Positions 14,209 through 17,818 of a DNA stretch of 17,818 bases are shown in pieces (position 1 is the stretch's first letter; every line of letters begins with the position of its first letter). A program made the position numbers and the translations under genes. The notes below the pieces were generated by a model. That model saw nothing but the letters and a program-made list of their open reading frames with translations. It was not told the DNA's origin and searched no databases. This DNA comes from Candidatus Nealsoniibacteriota bacterium (GTDB lineage Bacteria > Patescibacteriota > Minisyncoccia > Minisyncoccales > MHMH01), in NCBI GenBank assembly GCA_016181985.1, contig JACOYG010000026.1:1-17818 (forward strand), given 5' to 3'.

Positions 14209-14210
14209 TT
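14169..14210 (+). terminator. Terminator of the plus-strand small RNA unit
   Basis: GGGGCG-ATGG pairs with CCGT-A-CGCCCT (one bulged A, G-U pairs), with an inner GTT-GCAA-AAC hairpin. TTTTTTT (14204-14210) follows after one C. The T run touches the grpE stop codon on the other strand. Confidence 0.7.
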
Positions 14211-14712
14211 ATTTCACAATTTTTACTTTCGCCGGTCTTAAGAGCTTGCCGTTTATTTTGTATCCCTTCTGCGCTTCATCCACTATCACTCCCGATTCCT
14301 TGCCCGCCGAAGCCTCGGCGGAGGCAGGCTCCACCACCTCGTGCCAGTTGGGGTCAAATTTTTCCCCGACTGATTTTATTTCTTCCACCCCTTGGTTTTT
14401 TAAAAAATCCGATATCTGTTTTTTAATTTGTAAAATACCTTTCATATTTTCATTCTTTTTTAAATCTTCCGGCAACTTACTTTCAATTATCTCAAAATTA
14501 TCCAAAATAGGCAAAATTTTCAGAATCATCTCCTCGGCTCCGTATTTTAAAATTTCGGCGATTCTCTCCATCTCCTCTTTTTTATAATTCAGGAAATCCG
14601 CCCTTGCTCTTTGCCATCCGGCCAAATACTCCGCTGCCTTCTTTTCGCACTCTTCTAATTTTTCTTCGCCCGCCGAAGCCTTGGCGGAGGCGGGTTTCAA
14701 ATCTTCTCCCAT
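14209..14712 (-). CDS. grpE: Nucleotide exchange factor GrpE
   Basis: Cytoplasmic co-chaperone that releases ADP from DnaK. The 167 residues have an N-terminal coiled coil (LEECEKKAAEYLAGWQRARA, then DFLNYKKE), the dimer helices (ILPILDNFEIIESKL), and the C-terminal beta domain (EKFDPNWHEVVE, QKGYKINGKLLRPAKVKI). The length is close to the family norm. The start overlaps the hrcA end by 16 bp, typical of coupled translation. Two in-frame palindromic repeats encode PASAKASAG near residues 7-15 and PASAEASAG in the loop right after HEVVE. Both sit at places expected to be flexible or exposed. Confidence 0.96.
   Translation of the reverse strand: MGEDLKPASAKASAGEEKLEECEKKAAEYLAGWQRARADFLNYKKEEMERIAEILKYGAEEMILKILPILDNFEIIESKLPEDLKKNENMKGILQIKKQISDFLKNQGVEEIKSVGEKFDPNWHEVVEPASAEASAGKESGVIVDEAQKGYKINGKLLRPAKVKIVK
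14302..14330. repeat. PASAEASAG-encoding palindrome in grpE, copy 1
   Basis: GCCCGCCGAAGCCTCGGCGG followed by AGGCAGGCT. CCGCCGAAGCC/TCGGCGG forms a strong hairpin. It encodes PASAEASAG on the minus strand. It is nearly identical to the copy at 14668-14695. Confidence 0.88.
14668..14695. repeat. PASAKASAG-encoding palindrome in grpE, copy 2
   Basis: GCCCGCCGAAGCCTTGGCGG followed by AGGCGGGT. It differs from copy 1 at only a few bases and encodes PASAKASAG in the same frame. Confidence 0.88.
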
Positions 14713-15392
14713 AATTTTTTAATTAATTTAATATTCTTATCATAACTCATTCTTTTCGGTCCCAAGATAGCGAAAAGCCCTCCATTGAATCCTGCGGTGA
14801 TTATGCTGAATTCTTTATTGCTGGAAACGGGATTTTCTTTGCCGATATAAATCTTAATTTCTGGTAAAAATAATTCCTCGATGTTTTCTTCAAAATCATC
14901 AATCATTCCGGCAAAGCTTGAGGCGAGCCCGGGTTCTAAAAATTCCGGCTCCTCAAAAATATCCTGCCAGCCTTCTTTCCAAATAATTTTTTCGTCAGCT
15001 AAATAACCCAAAGCTAAGTCAGACGATTCTTCCGCTAAAAATTTAGTAACCTCCTCTATCCAATGCGATAGCGTGATATGGCTACGAACGGAGGGCTTGG
15101 GGTGTACGGATTGAGCAGTCATATCGCGCTCAAGCAGTTGATCTACAAAAAACCTGTAGCCCTTGTCGGTCGGCACGCGGCCGGCGGAAGTATGCGGCTG
15201 GGAAATGTATCCCTGGTCGGCCAGTTCTTGCATCTCGTTCCTGATAGTGGCGGGAGAAACGCCGAATTTATGCTTTTTTTCAAGCAATTGCGAACTGACG
15301 GGCATAGCCCGCTCAATATATTCCCGGACAATCCTGTTCAAAATTTCGCTCTGCCTCGCCGTCAGGCGGGCCTGCCTCTCCGTAATCATCAT
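14697..15392 (-). CDS. hrcA: Heat-inducible transcription repressor HrcA, short form
   Basis: Represses chaperone genes by binding CIRCE, and is itself kept active by chaperones. The 231 residues contain the winged helix (residues about 5-90: ILNRIVREYIERAMPVSSQL, VSPATIRNEMQELADQGYI, HTSAGRVPTDKGYRFFVD). A shortened sensor part follows (DLALGYLADEKI, FLPEIKIYIGKENPV, FAILGPKRMSYDKNIKLI). The usual protein is about 340 residues, so about 110 are missing from the middle, although the final GPKRMSY motif is kept. The N-terminus reads TERQARLTARQSEIL, which looks like TERQ-SEIL interrupted by a palindromic repeat (15353-15377). Either ATG 15392 or 15389 may be used; the predicted transcript start is almost at the ATG. 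First gene of the chaperone operon. Confidence 0.94.
   Translation of the reverse strand: MMITERQARLTARQSEILNRIVREYIERAMPVSSQLLEKKHKFGVSPATIRNEMQELADQGYISQPHTSAGRVPTDKGYRFFVDQLLERDMTAQSVHPKPSVRSHITLSHWIEEVTKFLAEESSDLALGYLADEKIIWKEGWQDIFEEPEFLEPGLASSFAGMIDDFEENIEELFLPEIKIYIGKENPVSSNKEFSIITAGFNGGLFAILGPKRMSYDKNIKLIKKLWEKI
15353..15377. repeat. RQARLTARQ-encoding palindrome in hrcA
   Basis: GCCTCGCCGTCAGGCGGGC followed by CTGCCT; GCC-TCGCCGTCA-GGC type arms. It adds about seven residues and duplicates the Arg-Gln of the TERQ start. Confidence 0.65.
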
Positions 15393-15396
15393 GATT

Positions 15397-15424
15397 ATCT
15401 TAGCATACCCAAATTAGCAGTCAA
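15397..15424 (-). promoter_or_regulatory. Promoter of the hrcA-grpE-dnaK-dnaJ operon
   Basis: Minus-strand TTGACT (15419-15424), a 16-base spacer ending TGC, and TAAGAT (15397-15402). The -35 overlaps the CIRCE operator. The start would fall at about 15390, at or next to the hrcA ATG. Confidence 0.7.
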
Positions 15425-15440
15425 GCCCTTCGAGTGCTAA
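15414..15440. promoter_or_regulatory. CIRCE operator (HrcA binding site)
   Basis: TTAGCAGTC, 9 bases, GAGTGCTAA. The consensus is TTAGCACTC-N9-GAGTGCTAA, so there is a single mismatch (C to G). It covers the -35 of the hrcA promoter, which fits simple repression. Confidence 0.95.
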
Positions 15441-15458
15441 CATATTGACCAAAGTATA

Positions 15459-15494
15459 ATATCGTTAACGTGGCGATAGCTATGTTAACGATAT
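15459..15494. promoter_or_regulatory. Second dyad upstream of hrcA
   Basis: ATATCGTTAAC (15459-15469) and GTTAACGATAT (15484-15494) are perfect 11-bp arms, with a 14-base spacer that ends in the palindrome ATAGCTAT. It may be an operator or a hairpin. TATAAT on the plus strand (15455-15460) overlaps it but has no good -35. Confidence 0.65.
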
Positions 15495-15532
15495 ATCAGT
15501 AATATAAAAAACTAAACTGCGATATTAAATAG

Positions 15533-15566
15533 AAAGCCGCGGAGGTCATTGCTGACACGCGGCTTT
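15533..15566. terminator. Hairpin ending the 17-codon unit
   Basis: AAAGCCGCG and CGCGGCTTT form a 9-bp stem. On the minus strand an inner GTCA-GCAA-TGAC stem has a GNRA-type tetraloop. The T tracts are short on both strands (TTTCTATTT on the minus, TTTTGATT on the plus), so termination may be partial. Confidence 0.65.
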
Positions 15567-15569
15567 TGA

Positions 15570-15623
15570 TTAATACCCCCAACCATGTGGGGGCACCGGT
15601 TTTCCTGGCTTTCTTGTTCTCAT
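15570..15623 (-). CDS. Putative 17-residue peptide gene (micro-ORF)
   Basis: The frame reads MRTRKPGKPVPPHGWGY and stops at TAA. It is basic, proline- and glycine-rich, and ends in aromatics. It is preceded by AAAAGGAGG five bases before the ATG, one of the best ribosome sites in the window, and by a near-perfect promoter (15647-15676). A hairpin (15533-15566) ends the unit. Codons for PPHGWGY also form a 9-bp RNA hairpin (15573-15596), so a structured RNA or a leader peptide for the hrcA operon are alternatives. No known peptide is recognised and there is no signal sequence. I infer translation from the ribosome site only. Confidence 0.5.
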   Translation of the reverse strand: MRTRKPGKPVPPHGWGY

Positions 15624-15646
15624 TTTTGCCTCCTTTTCTTTTTAAG

Positions 15647-15676
15647 ATTATACCACACAAAGTAATAATCTGTCAA
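15647..15676 (-). promoter_or_regulatory. Near-perfect promoter of the micro-ORF
   Basis: Minus-strand TTGACA (15671-15676), an 18-base spacer, and TATAAT (15647-15652), both elements at consensus. The start would be near 15640, giving a 17-base leader that holds the AAGGAGG site. Confidence 0.88.
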
Positions 15677-15701
15677 TATGTTTAGCAAAACAGAATTATG
15701 T

Positions 15702-15707
15702 TAAAAT
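15702..15707 (+). promoter_or_regulatory. Likely -10 of the glycosyltransferase gene
   Basis: TGT followed by TAAAAT is an extended -10; the best -35 at 17 bases, TGTTTA, is weak. It would start transcription about 15 bases before ATG 15730. No Shine-Dalgarno is seen. Confidence 0.45.
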
Positions 15708-15729
15708 ACAAAAATGAAACAAACTAAAT

Positions 15730-17484
15730 ATGCCTAATCGTCTTACGTATATTATCGCGGGGGCTTTAATTTTAACCTTGTTTTGGACCGCTTTTTTGAG
15801 TATGAAGCAGGATTCTTTGACTTTCGACGAACTGGCCCATATTCCGGCGGGCTATTCTTATTTAACCCAAAAAGATTACCGAATAAACCCGGAGCATCCC
15901 CCGCTGATAAAAGATTTGGCCGCTCTGCCTCTCTTGTTTTTAAATTTGAACTTCCCCGCAAAAGACCATCTGTGGCTGCAGGAAAATTCAGCGCCACCCT
16001 GGTGGGTACAATTCGATCTGGGAACAAAATTCTTGTACGAATCGGGAAATAATCCACGGGAAATAATTTTGTGGTCGCGCTTTCCGATAATTTTGCTTTT
16101 AATATCGCTTGGATTGTTTCTTTTTAAGTGGGCCAGAGAATTGGGCGGAAACTATGCAGGATTAGCCGTTTTAGCTCTTTTTTCTTTCTCTCCAGAATTT
16201 ATCGCCAACGGCAGATTAGTCACTACCGACGTAGGAGCCGCCTTCGGAGCAGCTCTGGCCGCTTATTTTTGGCTAAAATTTTTGAAAGAACCGAAAAATT
16301 TAAACGTTCTTTGGGCCGGCGTCTTTTTGGGCGTAGCTCTGCTTATTAAATTTTCATTGGTTTTACTTCTTCCATTTTTTGCAATCATTACGCTTATTTA
16401 CGCGCTCAATTCCGATCAAAAAATGGCAAATCTTAAAAAATATATTTTTAAATTTATTATTGCCGGGGCAGTCAGTCTCTTTGTTATCTGGCCGGTTTAT
16501 CAAATACATATTTGGAATTATCCCATAGAACACCAGGTTAGGGATACTATAGCGGATATCTCTGATAATGATATCGCGCCGTTAAAAAATTTGACGATCT
16601 GGATGGCTGGTAATCCGATTCTAAGACCCGTGGCTCAATTCTTCAGAGGAATTTTAATGGCTACCCATCGAACTGCTTCCGGAAACACCGTATATTTTTT
16701 GGGGCAAATTTCCGCTTCCGGATGGCGGTATTATTTTCCGGTAATTTATCTTCTCAAGGTACCCCTGGCCTTCCATATCATAACTCTGCTGACAATAATT
16801 GCGACGGTTATTCTGGCAATAAAAAGAAAACTTGCTTTTGATATAAAAAAACACTTCACTCTTTTATCTTTTTTCACTTTTTTAGCCATATACTGGCTCA
16901 CTGCCATTAACGGAAAACTTAATATCGGCATCCGCCATCTTTTGCCGACATTTCCCTTCATATACCTGCTGGCGGTACTGATACTTAAAGAAATCATGGC
17001 TAAACTGCCCCCGTCTATTAAACGAGCGTCTTTTGTTTTAATTTGTTCGCTTCTAGCATGGTACGCCTTTTCTTCTTTGTCTTCTTTCCCTTACTACATC
17101 TCTTATTTTAATCAGCTTGCCGGCGGAACCAAAAACGGCTATAAATACGCTGTTGACTCAAACTACGACTGGGGCCAGGATTTTTACAGATTTATTGATT
17201 TTGTGAAAAAAAATAATATTCAAAAAATCAGTCTTGATTATTTCGGAGGAGAAAACCCCAAATACTGGCTGGGCGATAAATACATCAAACTCAACCCTCG
17301 AGAAATTTCTGGAAACCTGCCGGAAGGGTTCGTGGCGGTTTCAGTCAACCAACTTATGGGTGGAGTAGCAAAACCTGTTTCGGGCTTCGACCAGCAAACC
17401 GGCTACTATCGCTGGCTGGATGAATATGACCTAAGGGCCAAGGCGGGAAATTCTATTTTCATATATTATAAAAAAGAAAAGTAG
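15730..17484 (+). CDS. GT-C type membrane glycosyltransferase (PMT/ArnT-like)
   Basis: A 584-residue integral membrane protein with about 10-12 hydrophobic segments. Family members move a sugar from a lipid-phosphate carrier to a protein or lipid on the outer face of the membrane. The first outer loop has the acidic pair Asp33-Glu34 in LTFDELAHIPAGYSYL and then INPEHPPLIKD (52-62), the expected catalytic and carrier-binding pattern. A soluble C-terminal part after the last helix (from YKYAVDSNYDWGQDFYRF) ends near YYRWLDEYDLRAKAG. The acceptor cannot be told from sequence. I chose ATG 15730; an upstream ATG at 15714 hits a stop after seven codons. The next gene starts one base after its stop, so they are probably one operon. 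Confidence 0.88.
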   Translation: MPNRLTYIIAGALILTLFWTAFLSMKQDSLTFDELAHIPAGYSYLTQKDYRINPEHPPLIKDLAALPLLFLNLNFPAKDHLWLQENSAPPWWVQFDLGTKFLYESGNNPREIILWSRFPIILLLISLGLFLFKWARELGGNYAGLAVLALFSFSPEFIANGRLVTTDVGAAFGAALAAYFWLKFLKEPKNLNVLWAGVFLGVALLIKFSLVLLLPFFAIITLIYALNSDQKMANLKKYIFKFIIAGAVSLFVIWPVYQIHIWNYPIEHQVRDTIADISDNDIAPLKNLTIWMAGNPILRPVAQFFRGILMATHRTASGNTVYFLGQISASGWRYYFPVIYLLKVPLAFHIITLLTIIATVILAIKRKLAFDIKKHFTLLSFFTFLAIYWLTAINGKLNIGIRHLLPTFPFIYLLAVLILKEIMAKLPPSIKRASFVLICSLLAWYAFSSLSSFPYYISYFNQLAGGTKNGYKYAVDSNYDWGQDFYRFIDFVKKNNIQKISLDYFGGENPKYWLGDKYIKLNPREISGNLPEGFVAVSVNQLMGGVAKPVSGFDQQTGYYRWLDEYDLRAKAGNSIFIYYKKEK

Positions 17485-17485
17485 T

Positions 17486-17818
17486 ATGAATTTTTGGAAA
17501 CAAATTAAACAAGGATTACTCGGTAAACCTATTTCTACGGGGCAAACATCTCATGAACGGCTTACTAACGCGCAGGGACTTGCAATTTTCGGAGCTGACG
17601 CCATGTCGTCAACTGCTTACGCCACCGAAGAAATTTTATGGGTACTGGCGGCAGCCAGCGTAGCCAATTTTGTCATATCCGTTTGGCTGGCCATTGGCAT
17701 TATTGCGCTGATTTTTATAGTTTCCGTTTCTTACCGTCAAGTAATTTACGCCTATCCCCAAGGAGGCGGCGTTTATAATGTAGCCAAGGAAAATTTGGGA
17801 AAAAATGCGGCGTTAATC
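17486..17818 (+). CDS. APC-family permease, N-terminal part, cut by window edge
   Basis: The 111 visible codons start MNFWKQIKQGLLGKPIST, followed by SHERLTNAQGLAIFGADAMS, then STAYATEEILWVLAAA, a hydrophobic helix and SYRQVIYAYPQGGGVYNVAKENLG. The order SSxAYATEEI, then YPxGGGxYxVAxENLG, is typical of a group of amino-acid/polyamine permease-like membrane transporters. The substrate cannot be inferred. It begins one base after the glycosyltransferase stop (TAG, T, ATG), which suggests translational coupling, and it has no Shine-Dalgarno. The frame is open to the right edge. Confidence 0.88.
   Translation, partial: MNFWKQIKQGLLGKPISTGQTSHERLTNAQGLAIFGADAMSSTAYATEEILWVLAAASVANFVISVWLAIGIIALIFIVSVSYRQVIYAYPQGGGVYNVAKENLGKNAALI

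Noticed and set aside
14111..14587. 158-codon plus-strand frame opposite grpE
   Set aside because: Shadow of grpE in the opposite strand; the grpE motifs account for the sequence.

Overview
This window looks like a piece of a small, streamlined bacterial chromosome of roughly 40% GC, most likely a Patescibacteria/CPR (Parcubacteria-like) lineage. That assignment is inference. It rests on compact, divergent versions of universal proteins (HrcA of only 231 residues, PurA of 398), a patchy set of nucleotide genes, an isolated FabD-like acyltransferase, and many in-frame palindromic repeats encoding PASAEASAG- or RQARLTARQ-type peptides. No mobile element, phage gene or CRISPR array is visible.

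Layout: 1-839 is the N-terminal part of lepA (minus strand, cut by the window edge). 916-4221 carries, on the minus strand, a small lipoprotein, a MurJ-type flippase and purA. pyrB (4307-5266) is divergent from purA, and the two share one promoter region. 5441-5926 is a GC-rich orphan gene divergent from the RNase P RNA gene (6054-6389). 6610-7215 is a charged, helical protein of unknown function. A minus-strand block then holds purM with a broken purD (7248-9543), a FabD-like gene (9680-10669) and tRNA-Lys (10774-10849). The heat-shock cluster hrcA-grpE-dnaK-dnaJ fills 10870-15392 under a CIRCE operator. On the right, a predicted membrane glycosyltransferase (15730-17484) and the start of an APC-type permease (17486 to the edge) run on the plus strand.

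How the parts work together: HrcA should repress the chaperone operon through the CIRCE site; DnaK, DnaJ and GrpE form the Hsp70 folding cycle. PurA and PyrB both consume aspartate and are transcribed from overlapping divergent promoters. PurM and PurD would be two steps of IMP synthesis, but purD carries an internal deletion with a frame change, so that route looks incomplete or decaying here.

The least expected items lie between genes. A plus-strand transcription unit of about 130 nt, with its own promoter and terminator, sits between dnaK and grpE and runs against the operon. A tiny minus-strand unit at 15533-15676 has a near-perfect promoter, a strong Shine-Dalgarno, a 17-codon reading frame and a hairpin end. 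Around the dnaK and dnaJ starts are long palindromes that could form leader hairpins. Six start sites share an unusual TGCTANNNT extended -10 pattern. The PyrB active site has lost two arginines that are nearly invariant in the family.
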